Of a stretch of DNA of 64,000 nucleotides, positions 27,831-36,666 are shown piece after piece. Below the pieces are notes generated by a model, which was not told where the DNA came from, made no database searches, and was given only the letters and a program-made list of their open reading frames with translations. The position numbers and the translations under genes were made by a program. Position 1 is the first letter of the stretch. The number at the start of each line of letters is the position of its first letter. Source of the stretch: a bacterium (GTDB taxonomy: Bacteria; Oederibacteriota; CAKKQC01); NCBI GenBank assembly GCA_919901855.1, contig CAKKQC010000010.1:107214-171213 (forward strand), read 5' to 3'.

Positions 27831-27942
27831 CCGGGGACGGCCCATGGGCCGTCGGACGCAAGCGAGAATCCAATGATCCAAAGACCGTCCCCGCGGGTCG
27901 GGGGTGTCAAACGACTGACACCCCGGCTAAGATAGGGGTGTC
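27831..27942. repeat. Composite of inverted repeats between the retropepsin and uvrC genes
   Basis: Three elements are stacked. A perfect 18-base palindrome GACGGCCCATGGGCCGTC lies at 27836-27853. Long-range arms CGGGGACGG (27832-27840) and CCGTCCCCG (27885-27893) are complementary. A hairpin GGGGTGTC-AAACGACT-GACACCCC lies at 27901-27924. A further GGGGTGTC copy abuts the uvrC start (27935-27942). The look is that of a REP/BIME-like dispersed element. Confidence 0.55.
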
Positions 27943-29640
27943 ATGAACGCCGAGAGCTACGCAGGGTACCTGGGGGCGATGTCTGAGGAGCCCGGCGTCT
28001 ACCTATTCAAGGACGTCGACGGCCGGGTGATCTACGTGGGGAAGGCGGTGTCGCTGAAAGACCGGCTCCGGTCCTATAGCCCTCCGGGCTCTATCCCGAA
28101 GCAGGGCGAGATCGTGGCGGCGGCGGCGAGCGTCGAAACGATCGTCACCCGCTCCGACCTCGAGGCGTTCATGCTCGAGGCCACCCTGATCCAGAAGCAC
28201 CACCCGCACTTCAACGTGAGCTGGCGCGACGACAAGAGCTACCCGTTCCTCGAGATCACTTTGCGTGATCCCTTTCCCCGCATCTACTTCTCCCGGCGCC
28301 GGGCGCGCAAGGGCGGCAAGCTCTATGGGCCGTACGCGGCCGGTGTGGCCCGCCACCTCCAGCGTGTGATCAACCAGTATTTCCGCGTGCCGTCGTGCAC
28401 GGTCGACCTCGATGGCAAGCAGACGCCGTGCCTCTATCATTATCTCCACTGGTGCGACGCGCCGTGCGCGGGGAAGATCGACGAGTCCGCCTACGCGAAG
28501 CTCGTCGGCCAGGTCCGCATGTTCCTCGAGGGGCGGACGAAGGAGCTCGTGGCCCAGCTTGACCGCGAGATGGGGGAGGCTTCCGAGCACGAGGACTTCG
28601 AGCTCGCGGGGATGCTCCGGGACCGGGTCCATGCGGTGGGCTCCCTGCACGAGGACCAGGCCGTCATCGCGCCCGACGAGCGGCACGCGGACGTCCTCGG
28701 GATCTCGCGAAGCGGGTCGTACGGCTGTCTTGTGCTCCTCGCCGTCCGCGAGGGCAAGCTCATCGGTAAGCAGGAGTTCACGGTGCGGCGGGCCCACGAC
28801 GTGCCCGACGCCGAGCTCGTGAGCGCCTTCCTCGAACAGCACTACGCCGTGGCCACGCCGCCCGCGCGGATCCTCCTTCCGTGCGAACTGGAAAACCGGG
28901 ACCTGATCGAGCGCTGGCTCGCGGGCCGCCGCGAGGGGGGGACGGAACTGCGCTCGCCGCGGAGCGGGCTCAACCGCGAGCTGCTCGACCTGGCCGAGGC
29001 GAACGCGAAGGCGTCGCTCGTGAGCCGGGGCCGCGTCGGCGTCGACGAGGCTACGGAGCAGCTCGCGTGCGCGACGCAGGTGCTGGAACTGTCCCGCCCG
29101 CCCTCGCGGCTCGAAGCCGTGGACCTCTCGCACCTGCACGGCGAGGAGGCCGTCGGAGCCGTCGTCGTCTTCCGCGAGGGCCTCCCGTCGAACCGCGAGC
29201 ACCGGCGCTACCTGATCAAGACCGCGCGCGGCGGCGACGACTACGCGAGCATGCACGAGGTGGTCCTGCGCCGGCTCAGGCGGCTCAAGGAGGAGGGCAC
29301 TTCCCTGCCGGATCTCATGCTCCTCGACGGCGGGGCGGGCCAGCTCAAGGCGGCGACGGAGGCCTGCCGGGAGGCCGGGGTCGAGGTGCCGCTGGCCGCG
29401 CTCGCCAAGCGGGAAGAACTGCTGTACCTTCCCGGCCGCGAGCTTCCGGTAACCCTGCCGAGCGATTCGCCCGCCCTGCACCTGCTCCAGCGCGCGCGGG
29501 ACGAGGCGCACCGGTACGTGAACGCGTACCAGCGGCGGCGTAGGGCGATGGTCCTGCGCGACGGGGCGCAGAGCGCCAAGCGGGCGATGAAGCGGGTGGC
29601 GACGGCCGCAAGGCCGGCCGCCGCGACGGGGCATCCCTGA
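27943..29640 (+). CDS. uvrC: Excinuclease ABC subunit C lacking the C-terminal HhH domain
   Basis: UvrC makes the dual incisions in nucleotide excision repair. The N-terminal GIY-YIG nuclease (PGVYLFKDVDGRVIYVGKA, about residues 17-35), the UVR domain (about 205-235) and the RNase H-like endonuclease (LEAVDLSHLHGEEAVGAVVV; PDLMLLDGGAGQL) are all present. The 565-residue protein stops soon after the RNase H fold with a short basic tail (SAKRAMKRVATAARPAAA). I see no tandem helix-hairpin-helix region, with its usual PGVGPKR-type segment, that normally ends UvrC at about 600 or more residues. The start is preceded by hairpin repeats and TAAGAT. It overlaps the kinase gene by one base. Confidence 0.9.
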   Translation: MNAESYAGYLGAMSEEPGVYLFKDVDGRVIYVGKAVSLKDRLRSYSPPGSIPKQGEIVAAAASVETIVTRSDLEAFMLEATLIQKHHPHFNVSWRDDKSYPFLEITLRDPFPRIYFSRRRARKGGKLYGPYAAGVARHLQRVINQYFRVPSCTVDLDGKQTPCLYHYLHWCDAPCAGKIDESAYAKLVGQVRMFLEGRTKELVAQLDREMGEASEHEDFELAGMLRDRVHAVGSLHEDQAVIAPDERHADVLGISRSGSYGCLVLLAVREGKLIGKQEFTVRRAHDVPDAELVSAFLEQHYAVATPPARILLPCELENRDLIERWLAGRREGGTELRSPRSGLNRELLDLAEANAKASLVSRGRVGVDEATEQLACATQVLELSRPPSRLEAVDLSHLHGEEAVGAVVVFREGLPSNREHRRYLIKTARGGDDYASMHEVVLRRLRRLKEEGTSLPDLMLLDGGAGQLKAATEACREAGVEVPLAALAKREELLYLPGRELPVTLPSDSPALHLLQRARDEAHRYVNAYQRRRRAMVLRDGAQSAKRAMKRVATAARPAAATGHP

Positions 29641-31436
29641 TGCGCCCGCGCTGGCTCGTGAACCCCGGGCTGGCGACCCGGCTGGCGATCGCGTTCGTCG
29701 GGATCTCGGGGCTGGTGATCATCGCGTTCGCTTGGCTCACGTCCCGCCGGGCCCAGATGGTGCTCCGCGACGAGCTCGGGGAGAAGTTGTCCTCCATCGC
29801 GGAACTGGCTTCGCAGGACGAGAAGGTGCGGGCACTGCCGTACGCGATGCGGGCCGGGGCGGACGGCGGCGAGATCGTGCGCGCGGCCCGGGTCCGGCTC
29901 CGGGAGATGCAGAAAGGCACGGCGATCGAGAACCTGACCGTGTTCGACCCGAAGTACCTCGTCCTAGCCGACGCGCGGGGGCAGTACCAGTTCCGCGATC
30001 CCAACATGCTGCTCCGGCTGGATCGCACGGAGCTCGCGAAGGTCTGGCGGGGGCAACTGGCCTACTCGCCCGTCTACGAAGGCCAGGACGGCAGCCTCTA
30101 CCTCTCCGCGTATGCGCCCGTCCGGGTCGGTGGCGAGGTTCGGCTGGCGGTCGGGGCCGAGGCGTCGGCCAAGTTCCTCCAGCGCGTCTGGCAGTTGCGC
30201 AAGTACTACACCATCGCCGGCCTGGTCATGATCCTGCTCTCGGGTCTCCTCGGCTGGCTGACCGCGCGAACGATCACGCGGCCCCTGCGCCAGCTCCGCG
30301 TGGCGGCCGAGCGTCTCGAGCGCGGCGAGTACGGCGCCACCGCGAACGTCCAGTCCGGCTACGAGGTCGGGGAACTGGCCCGCGCGTTCAACCGGATGGC
30401 CAAGATGATCAACGTGCGCCGCGAGCTCCTCCTCGAGAACATGAGCAACGGGCTGGTGGCCGTGGACCAGCACGGCGTCGTGACCGAGGTGAACCGGGCC
30501 GCCGAGGAACTGCTGGGCATCAAGCGGGACGCGCTCGAGGGGCGGCCGTTCCGCGGCCTGCTCCCGGCGGAGCTGGTCCAGGCCCTTGAAGAGACACTGG
30601 CCGGCGACGAGCCCCTGCGCGGCGAGAAAGTCGACGTGGCCGCGCGGACCTTCCAGGTGTCGACTTCGCCGCTCACGGACCCCGATGGGACGAATGTGGG
30701 TGCCGAGGTCTCGTTCCTGGACGTGACCGAGATCGAGCGGCTCACGGCGGCGTTCGAGACCCAGCGCCGGTTCGCCGCGATCGGCGAGATGGCGGCCGAG
30801 GTCGCGCACCAGATCCGGAACCCGCTGGCCGCGATCCAGGGATTCGCCGATCTACTGCGCGCCGAGTCGCACGGCCGGGGCAAGTCGACGGAGTACCTCG
30901 AGGACCTGCTCAAGGAGGTCAAGTCCACGGAGAAGATCGTCGGGAGCTTCCTCCAGTACGCCCGGCCGTCGCACCTCGAGCTCGGGAACGTGGATGCGGG
31001 CGAGGTCGTGCGGACACTGGGGCGCGCGTTGCGCCCCGAGTTCGACGCGGCGGGGGTCTCGCTCGGCGTGAACCCCGGTCCGGGTGTCCCGGTCATACGC
31101 GCGGACGCGAAGTTCGTGGCGCAGGCCCTCACGAACCTTGCCCGCAACGCCCTCGAAGCCTGCGGACGCTCCGGTCACGTGGTCATCTCCGTCGCGGCAG
31201 CGGACGGGGGCGTTCGGATGACCGTCGAGGACGACGGAGCCGGGATCCCGCCCGGGATCTACCCCAAACTCTTCACGCCCTTCGTGACGAGCAAGGCGAA
31301 GGGCACGGGGCTGGGGCTGTCGCTGGCCAAGAAGTTCGTCGAGGCGCACGGGGGAACGATCACGCTGGCATCCCTGCCGAAGGGCACGCGGGCCGAGATC
31401 CGCCTGCCGGGCGCGCCTCCGGCGGGGGTGGCGTGA
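29640..31436 (+). CDS. Membrane sensor histidine kinase (NtrB/AtoS-like)
   Basis: The 598-residue kinase has two membrane helices (about 12-34 and 190-208) flanking a periplasmic sensor domain, then HAMP (TARTITRPLRQLRVAAERLE), PAS (about 260-370), a dimerisation domain with phospho-acceptor His390 (AAEVAHQIRNPLAAI), and an HATPase with the N box (QALTNLARNALEA), G1 (VEDDGAGIP) and G2 (KGTGLGLSLAKKF). This matches kinases that pair with sigma-54 activators, and such a regulator is encoded 55 bases downstream. The ATG overlaps the uvrC stop by one base. The ligand is unknown. Confidence 0.92.
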   Translation: MRPRWLVNPGLATRLAIAFVGISGLVIIAFAWLTSRRAQMVLRDELGEKLSSIAELASQDEKVRALPYAMRAGADGGEIVRAARVRLREMQKGTAIENLTVFDPKYLVLADARGQYQFRDPNMLLRLDRTELAKVWRGQLAYSPVYEGQDGSLYLSAYAPVRVGGEVRLAVGAEASAKFLQRVWQLRKYYTIAGLVMILLSGLLGWLTARTITRPLRQLRVAAERLERGEYGATANVQSGYEVGELARAFNRMAKMINVRRELLLENMSNGLVAVDQHGVVTEVNRAAEELLGIKRDALEGRPFRGLLPAELVQALEETLAGDEPLRGEKVDVAARTFQVSTSPLTDPDGTNVGAEVSFLDVTEIERLTAAFETQRRFAAIGEMAAEVAHQIRNPLAAIQGFADLLRAESHGRGKSTEYLEDLLKEVKSTEKIVGSFLQYARPSHLELGNVDAGEVVRTLGRALRPEFDAAGVSLGVNPGPGVPVIRADAKFVAQALTNLARNALEACGRSGHVVISVAAADGGVRMTVEDDGAGIPPGIYPKLFTPFVTSKAKGTGLGLSLAKKFVEAHGGTITLASLPKGTRAEIRLPGAPPAGVA

Positions 31437-31491
31437 GATGGACGCGGGAGACGTTGTGCCGGGCGCCCGTGCCGGGGGAGGATAGATAATC

Positions 31492-32859
31492 ATGGCATCC
31501 GTGCTGATCGCCGAGGACCAGGAGGGCCTGCGCAAGGTCGTCCGCGAGTACCTCCTGCGGGAGTCCTTCGAGGTCGAGGACGTCGGGAGCGCCGACGAGG
31601 CGCTCGCCCTGCTGGCGAACCGGCATTTCGACCTGCTGGTGACGGACGTCCGGATGCCGGGGACGGGCGGGGACCGGGCCGGGCTGGAGCTCCTCAAGCG
31701 CGTGAAGGCGACCGACCCCGACACGATCGTGATCCTCATGACGGCGTACAAGGACGTGGACGTCGCGGTCGAGGCGATGAAGGTGGGGGCGTTCGACTTC
31801 ATGACCAAGGGCGAGGACTTCTCCGCGCCCGCGCTCGTGGCCCGGGTGAAGAAGGCGATCGAGGGCGCGCAGATGCTGAAGGACAACCGCATCCTGCGCA
31901 CAAACCTCTCGCTTCACTACGATCCCTCCCGCATCATCTGGCGCTCACCGAAGATGGCGGAGGTCATGGAGCTCGTCAAGAAGGTCGCGGCGACCAACTC
32001 GACGGTGCTCATCGAAGGGGACAGCGGAACCGGCAAGGAGCTCGTCGCGCACGCGATCCACGCCCAGTCGGAGCGCGCGACCCGGCCGCTCGTCAAGGTC
32101 CACTGCGGGATGCTCTCCGAGGGCGTGCTCGAAAGCGAGCTGTTCGGGCACGAGAAAGGCTCGTTCACGGGCGCGCACGCGCGCAAGCAGGGGCGGTTCG
32201 AGCTCGCCGACGGCGGGAGCATCTTCCTCGACGAGATCGCGGACACCCCGCCGCTGGTGCAGATGAAGCTCCTGCGCGTCCTCCAGGAACGCGAGTTCGA
32301 GCGCGTCGGCGGCACCGTGGCCGTCCGCGTGGACGTCCGGGTCATCGCCGCGACGAAGTACGCGCTCAAGGAGCTGGCGAAGACGCCGAAGTTCCGCGAG
32401 GACCTCTACTTCCGGCTCAACGTCGTGAACATCCGGATCCCGAACCTCCGGGAACGCAAGGAGGACGTCCCCGTGCTCGCCCAGTATTTCGTCGAGCGGT
32501 ACCGGGCCGACGCGCGGCGGGACGTCCGGGGCATGAGTCCGGCGGCGCTCGACCTGCTCCAGCAGTACCCGTGGCCGGGGAACGTGCGGGAGCTGGAGAA
32601 CGTCGTGCAGCGCTCGCTCGTGCTGTCGGACGGCGAGTGGATCGAGCCGCGGGACCTTCCGGCGGACGTCAGGCTCGGCGACGAGGCGCTGTCGCTGTCG
32701 GGCGCCGAACTGGCGAAGAGCCGGGAGGAGCAGGAGCGCGCCGCGATCGTGGAGGCCCTCACCCTGGAGCGGGGCAACCGGTCGCGCGCCGCGGCGCGGC
32801 TCAATCTCAACCGGACGACCCTGCTGTACAAAATGAAGAAATATGGGCTGATTGGATGA
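31492..32859 (+). CDS. Sigma-54-dependent response regulator (NtrC family)
   Basis: The 455-residue protein has a receiver domain with phospho-acceptor Asp52, an AAA+ domain with Walker A GDSGTGKE (175-182), the sigma-54 contact loop as GSFTGA (223-228; usually GAFTGA) and Walker B GSIFLDE, and a Fis-type HTH at the C-terminus (RGNRSRAAARLNLNRTTLLY). It would activate sigma-54 promoters after phosphorylation by the adjacent kinase. The receiver has a small insertion after VRMPGTGG. Likely local targets are the envelope genes that follow, but I found no convincing -24/-12 promoter there. Confidence 0.92.
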   Translation: MASVLIAEDQEGLRKVVREYLLRESFEVEDVGSADEALALLANRHFDLLVTDVRMPGTGGDRAGLELLKRVKATDPDTIVILMTAYKDVDVAVEAMKVGAFDFMTKGEDFSAPALVARVKKAIEGAQMLKDNRILRTNLSLHYDPSRIIWRSPKMAEVMELVKKVAATNSTVLIEGDSGTGKELVAHAIHAQSERATRPLVKVHCGMLSEGVLESELFGHEKGSFTGAHARKQGRFELADGGSIFLDEIADTPPLVQMKLLRVLQEREFERVGGTVAVRVDVRVIAATKYALKELAKTPKFREDLYFRLNVVNIRIPNLRERKEDVPVLAQYFVERYRADARRDVRGMSPAALDLLQQYPWPGNVRELENVVQRSLVLSDGEWIEPRDLPADVRLGDEALSLSGAELAKSREEQERAAIVEALTLERGNRSRAAARLNLNRTTLLYKMKKYGLIG

Positions 32860-32889
32860 GGCGGGCTGTCGAATGCTGAACCCCCACGG

Positions 32890-32895
32890 TACAAT
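32890..32895 (+). promoter_or_regulatory. -10 box (TACAAT) for the coiled-coil protein gene
   Basis: CGGTACAAT ends 7 bases before GTG 32903. The spacing fits the leaderless pattern and argues that translation starts at this GTG rather than at ATG 32873. Confidence 0.45.
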
Positions 32896-32902
32896 ATCCA
32901 GC

Positions 32903-33742
32903 GTGCTGCTCGCACTGATGCTGGCCGGGGGAAGCGCCGCTTCGGCTCCCGCGGCAGGCCCGGTCGAGTTGACCCGCGACCAGAAACTCCGGCGAGTGGA
33001 GGAACTCAGGACGTTCCTCACGGGCCGGGAACGGGAGCTGGCGCGCCTGGTGGCCGCACACCGGGAGAAGACGAAGGAGGCTGAGACCCTGGGCAGGCAG
33101 GTGGACGCGCTCAAAGCGAAGCCGAACCGGAGCTGGATGGAGCAGCGGGATCTCGAGAAGCTGCTCGCCGGCGGCCGGGTCCGGCTCGAGGAGATCGAGC
33201 GGCTGGCGGAGCAGGAGACCGGGACGCGGGACGAGGCCTTCGCCGCCGCCGCGGCGCTCGTCGCCGAATACGAGTCCTTCATGCAGGAGGACCTCGTGCG
33301 TCTCCGCGACCTCGCCGGGCCGGTCTCCGCCACCCCGCTCTCGGCGTCGGCGTCCGCCGAGCGCCGGGCGCTGACGGATCGCGTCCTCGTCTACGAGCGG
33401 GAGCGCAGGATCTTTCAGGGGAAGATGAACGCCCTGACTCCGGCCAATCCGATGCCCATCGAGATTCCGCGCTCGGCGAAGTGGACCAAGGAGATGATAG
33501 AGGACCAGCGGCGCGCGTGGGAGGCGGCCATCGCCCGGCTTCAGGCGGACCGCAACCAACTCGTGCAGGAGCAGGGGCTCCGCCGCGCCCTGGCGGAGGC
33601 CCTGCCCGGCGCCACGGTGACGGCGGATTCGGCCGCGGCGGACAGCCGGTTGGCCGCGCGCGTCGAGGACCTGGACCGCAAGATCGCCCTGTACCGGGAC
33701 AAGCTCGCCCGGCTCAGCGGCGGCTCGCGGGGGAGGAACTAG
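32903..33742 (+). CDS. Secreted coiled-coil protein, unknown function
   Basis: From GTG 32903 the product has 279 residues. It starts with a short hydrophobic leader (LLALMLAGGSAASA) and continues with long amphipathic helices rich in Glu, Arg, Leu and Ala, such as RRVEELRTFLTGRERELARL and RLEEIERLAEQETG. These predict coiled coils over residues 25-130 and near the C-terminus (VEDLDRKIALYRDKLARL). No enzymatic motif is seen. An alternative ATG at 32873 adds ten residues. It heads a set of three packed envelope genes after the NtrBC-type pair. Its role could be structural; the family is not recognised. Confidence 0.6.
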   Translation: MLLALMLAGGSAASAPAAGPVELTRDQKLRRVEELRTFLTGRERELARLVAAHREKTKEAETLGRQVDALKAKPNRSWMEQRDLEKLLAGGRVRLEEIERLAEQETGTRDEAFAAAAALVAEYESFMQEDLVRLRDLAGPVSATPLSASASAERRALTDRVLVYERERRIFQGKMNALTPANPMPIEIPRSAKWTKEMIEDQRRAWEAAIARLQADRNQLVQEQGLRRALAEALPGATVTADSAAADSRLAARVEDLDRKIALYRDKLARLSGGSRGRN

Positions 33743-33747
33743 CGGTC

Positions 33748-34521
33748 GTGGCGACCGAGAAGTTCTCCGAGGATGAGCTCCTCCAGATTTTCCAGAGCAT
33801 GATGGCGCCGCAGCCCGGTGCGGCACCGTCGGCACCGCCGGTGTTGCCGGTGAGTCCGGTGCCGGCTGCGGTGCCGTCTCCACCGTCGCTCGCGGCTGCT
33901 CCGCCGCCGCTGGCCGCTGCTCCATCGCCGCCGCCCCCGGTCGCGCCGCCGCCGCCTCCTATCGCCGCGCCATCCCCGGTGCCGTCGGTACCGGCTCCCG
34001 TGCCTATGGCCGCGCCGGTGGCTCCGCCTCCTCCGCCGACGGCTCCGACGCTTCCGGCGTCACCGACCGCCGCCGCGTCTGCTCCACCCGTACCGGCGGC
34101 ACCGGCAGTACCGGCAGCGGTTCCGATCACCCCCGAGGATCTCAAGGCCGTGGACGATCTCGGACATCAATTCGAGATCGGTCGCGTGCGGATGGAGCAG
34201 GTCCTGGCCCCGTTCATCGGCGAGAAGAACGTCAAGAAGGTGCTGGCCTGGTCGCTCGACCGGGCGCAGAAGACGCACCCCATCCTCAAGAACACGCACT
34301 GGAGTCCTTCGAATGACCTCCTCGACAACGGCGAGATTGAGGTCACCCGGCTGGTCAAGAACGTCGAGGCGTTCGCGGGTCATCCCGTCGTCCAGCTCGT
34401 GAAGCTCGCCCTGTCCGACCTTCTCGTGATCCGGCTCGAAGCCGTCGAGAAGGGGCTCGGTCCGTCGATGAAGCAGGCGGTCGACAAGGAAGTGGCCAGG
34501 CTGAGGGACATCCTGAAGTGA
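33748..34521 (+). CDS. Proline/alanine-rich protein with a conserved C-terminal helical domain
   Basis: The 257-residue product, starting at GTG 33748 five bases after the previous stop, has a short N-terminal helix (EKFSEDELLQIFQSMM). A low-complexity Pro/Ala/Val segment of about 95 residues follows, encoded by degenerate CCGGTGCCG-like repeats. Then comes a compact helical domain of about 125 residues (GHQFEIGRVRMEQVLAPFIG, ALSDLLVIRLEAVEKGLG). No signal peptide is visible. The Pro-rich region recalls envelope-spanning or cytoplasmic linker proteins. The family is not recognised. It overlaps the following lipoprotein gene by 4 bases. Confidence 0.55.
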   Translation: MATEKFSEDELLQIFQSMMAPQPGAAPSAPPVLPVSPVPAAVPSPPSLAAAPPPLAAAPSPPPPVAPPPPPIAAPSPVPSVPAPVPMAAPVAPPPPPTAPTLPASPTAAASAPPVPAAPAVPAAVPITPEDLKAVDDLGHQFEIGRVRMEQVLAPFIGEKNVKKVLAWSLDRAQKTHPILKNTHWSPSNDLLDNGEIEVTRLVKNVEAFAGHPVVQLVKLALSDLLVIRLEAVEKGLGPSMKQAVDKEVARLRDILK

Positions 34522-35975
34522 ACGCGACGTCCCGGCTCCGCATGCTCGCGGTCGTTGCGATGCTCGCGGGGTGTGCGCTGATCTGGCCCGCCAAGTACAA
34601 GTTCGAGGCGGCGGAAGAGCTGGAGCAGCAGGGGAAGTACCCGGAAGCCGTCGCGCTCTACGAGGAGGTTTTCACCCGGTACCCGAAGAAGCGCGAGGCC
34701 CTGGACGCGCTCCTGCGCGCCGCCGCGATCTACGAGGAGCGGCTGAACAACTGGCAGAAGGCGGCGGCCTACCTGCAGGACCTCCGGTCACGCACGGAAG
34801 GGAAGCCCCAGTACGCGTCCGTGCTCCTGCGGCTCGGCCGCGTCCTCGAGCACGCCGGCTCGCCGTTCAGGGATTCGATCGAGACGTACGGGGTGCTCTG
34901 CCGAAACTGCGCGTCGGCGCCCGAGGCGGTGAGTGCGCTGGTGGCGAAAGGGCGCCTTCACGAGTCCATGCAGGATTGGGCGGCCGCGAAGGGCGTCTAC
35001 GAGGACGCGCTTGCGAGGTACGGCAAGAGCGCGGAGGCTCCGACCATCCGGGTGCGGCTGGAGGCGGTCTGGCAGTTCGAGGCCATGGGCCTCTACTACG
35101 CCGGCGAGGTCGAGCACGGCGTCACGCTGGCCCAGGAGGCGATGAAGAAGGGCATCACCGTGGATGAGGTGCGCAACGGCCTGGAGGCGCTCCTCGGGCG
35201 GTACAAGAAGGCCATGGATCTGTGGCGGGCCGAGGCCGCTTCCGTGATCCGGGAGGCGGCGACGGTGACCGACCAGCCCGCCCCCGGCCACTTCGTTCAC
35301 CGGTATGAGCGCGGCGCCCCGGCGGCCGCCCCGGCGGGCTGGACCACGGCCTGGGACGCGAAGAAGACGACGCTCACCGTTACGGAAGCTCCGCCGGAGG
35401 AGGTCTCCGCGACGCCGATGGAATCCGCGCAGCCGGCGCTGGCGGGGAAGCCTGCGGCCAAACCGAAGGCCGCGCCGAAGCGGAAACCCCTCCCCAAGCC
35501 CTGGTCGTGGAAGAGTCCCGCGGGCGTCCAGGTCCTCGGGTACTGGTTTTCCCCCGATGGCCGGAAGCTGGGCTGGATCGGGAAGTCACGCTCGGGGAGC
35601 AAGCGGTCCCTGAACCTCGTCGACCTGGGGAGCCGCAAGGGCTGGGTCGTGATGACGGATCCCACGGGAACCGTGCTCGGCGACGTCATCGCGTTCCTGC
35701 CCCACGCCGACAAGGTCATATTTCCCTACGAAAATTACGTGATGGTTTCCGATCTCCGCGGTGGGAACCGGACGAGCTTTCCGCTCGAGAGCGGCCGGGG
35801 ACCCCGGGTAGCCTTCAGGGGGCGCCAGGTGGACTCCCTCGCCACGACGTCCGACGGGCTCGAACTGCTTCTGGTCACGGTTCCGCCGCCCCCGAAGAAG
35901 GGGAAGGCTTCCGCCGGCGAGGCGGCGTCCCCGCACGTGTACTGGCAGGTCGGTCTCGGAGTGGGGAGCTTCTAG
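34518..35975 (+). CDS. TPR lipoprotein with C-terminal propeller-like segment
   Basis: The 485-residue protein has a lipoprotein signal peptide with lipobox MLAGC (Cys19). TPR-like repeats follow in the first 250 residues, for example YKFEAAEELEQQGKYPEAVA and GRLHESMQDWAAAKGVYEDA. After a Pro/Lys/Ala linker (about 295-325) the C-terminal 150 residues contain short beta-rich motifs such as GYWFSPDGRKLGWIGKS, reminiscent of TolB/WD40-like blades. It is probably anchored to the outer or inner membrane facing the periplasm. GTG 34518 overlaps the previous stop. A stable hairpin overlaps its stop codon, suggesting the end of the unit. Confidence 0.7.
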   Translation: MNATSRLRMLAVVAMLAGCALIWPAKYKFEAAEELEQQGKYPEAVALYEEVFTRYPKKREALDALLRAAAIYEERLNNWQKAAAYLQDLRSRTEGKPQYASVLLRLGRVLEHAGSPFRDSIETYGVLCRNCASAPEAVSALVAKGRLHESMQDWAAAKGVYEDALARYGKSAEAPTIRVRLEAVWQFEAMGLYYAGEVEHGVTLAQEAMKKGITVDEVRNGLEALLGRYKKAMDLWRAEAASVIREAATVTDQPAPGHFVHRYERGAPAAAPAGWTTAWDAKKTTLTVTEAPPEEVSATPMESAQPALAGKPAAKPKAAPKRKPLPKPWSWKSPAGVQVLGYWFSPDGRKLGWIGKSRSGSKRSLNLVDLGSRKGWVVMTDPTGTVLGDVIAFLPHADKVIFPYENYVMVSDLRGGNRTSFPLESGRGPRVAFRGRQVDSLATTSDGLELLLVTVPPPPKKGKASAGEAASPHVYWQVGLGVGSF

Positions 35976-36003
35976 AGGCCGTTGTGAAACCCCAACGGCC
36001 TCT
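35974..36003 (+). terminator. Stable hairpin at the end of the lipoprotein gene
   Basis: AGAGGCCGTTG (35974-35984) and CAACGGCCTCT (35993-36003) form a perfect 11-bp stem with an 8-base loop. The stem includes part of the TAG stop codon. No T-run follows. Confidence 0.55.
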
Positions 36004-36033
36004 GGAAGCAGCGGATGGATTTCGGGTTCTGCT

Positions 36034-36666
36034 ATGTGGCTTCTAAGGGCGTTGGGGATGGCGAGTCGATTCCCTCCCCATTCCGAAGTGGAGGCCCGCC
36101 TCTGGGCCGTAATCCTCGTGGGATGCGCGGGGGCCGCGGCGGGGGAGATCTACAACGCCCTCAGCCCCCGCGGCGTCTTTGCCCCGGTCGCGGTATCGAA
36201 TCCCGCCACCCCCGCAGCTCTTCCGACATTCCCGCCCACCAGGCCTTCCGCGCGACCGCACCAGGTGAAGACCACCCCCGTCAAGCCCGTTGAGGATGCG
36301 ACGGTCCGGAAGCCGGCGGGTCCGCCCCGGGTCGTCGACCTGGCGGAGGTGCGGTCGCTCGTCGAGAAGAAGGCGGCGGCGTTCGTGGACGCCCGTTCCG
36401 CCCTGCGATTCGCCTCGGGCCACATCCCCGGCGCGGTGAACATTCCGTCGACGGACTTCGAGGCATCTTTCGCGCGGCTGAAGGCCGTCCTGCGGCCGGA
36501 CTGGGCGACCGTCGTCTACTGCGAGTCCGCGGACTGCGACGAGTCCGACCTCGTGCTCGAGCAGCTCGTGAAGCGCGGCTACGTCAAACTCCTGCACTTC
36601 AAGGCCGGATGGCAGGTCTGGGAGGACGCCGGCCTGCCGCAGGAGCAGGGCGCTGCCTCGCCGTGA
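36034..36666 (+). CDS. Membrane-anchored rhodanese-like protein
   Basis: The 210-residue product has an N-terminal membrane segment (LWAVILVGCAGAAAGEIY, about 23-40), a Pro/Thr-rich spacer, and a rhodanese domain from about residue 97: FVDARSALRFASGHIPGAVN, and the active-site loop VYCESADCDESD with a likely catalytic Cys. Rhodaneses transfer sulfane sulfur; the domain is likely periplasmic here. The ATG at 36034 is the longest reasonable start; ATG 36058 is an alternative. It overlaps the MauE-like gene by GTGA. Rhodanese plus MauE-type pairs suggest thiol-disulfide or sulfur handling in the envelope, which is inference. Confidence 0.8.
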   Translation: MWLLRALGMASRFPPHSEVEARLWAVILVGCAGAAAGEIYNALSPRGVFAPVAVSNPATPAALPTFPPTRPSARPHQVKTTPVKPVEDATVRKPAGPPRVVDLAEVRSLVEKKAAAFVDARSALRFASGHIPGAVNIPSTDFEASFARLKAVLRPDWATVVYCESADCDESDLVLEQLVKRGYVKLLHFKAGWQVWEDAGLPQEQGAASP

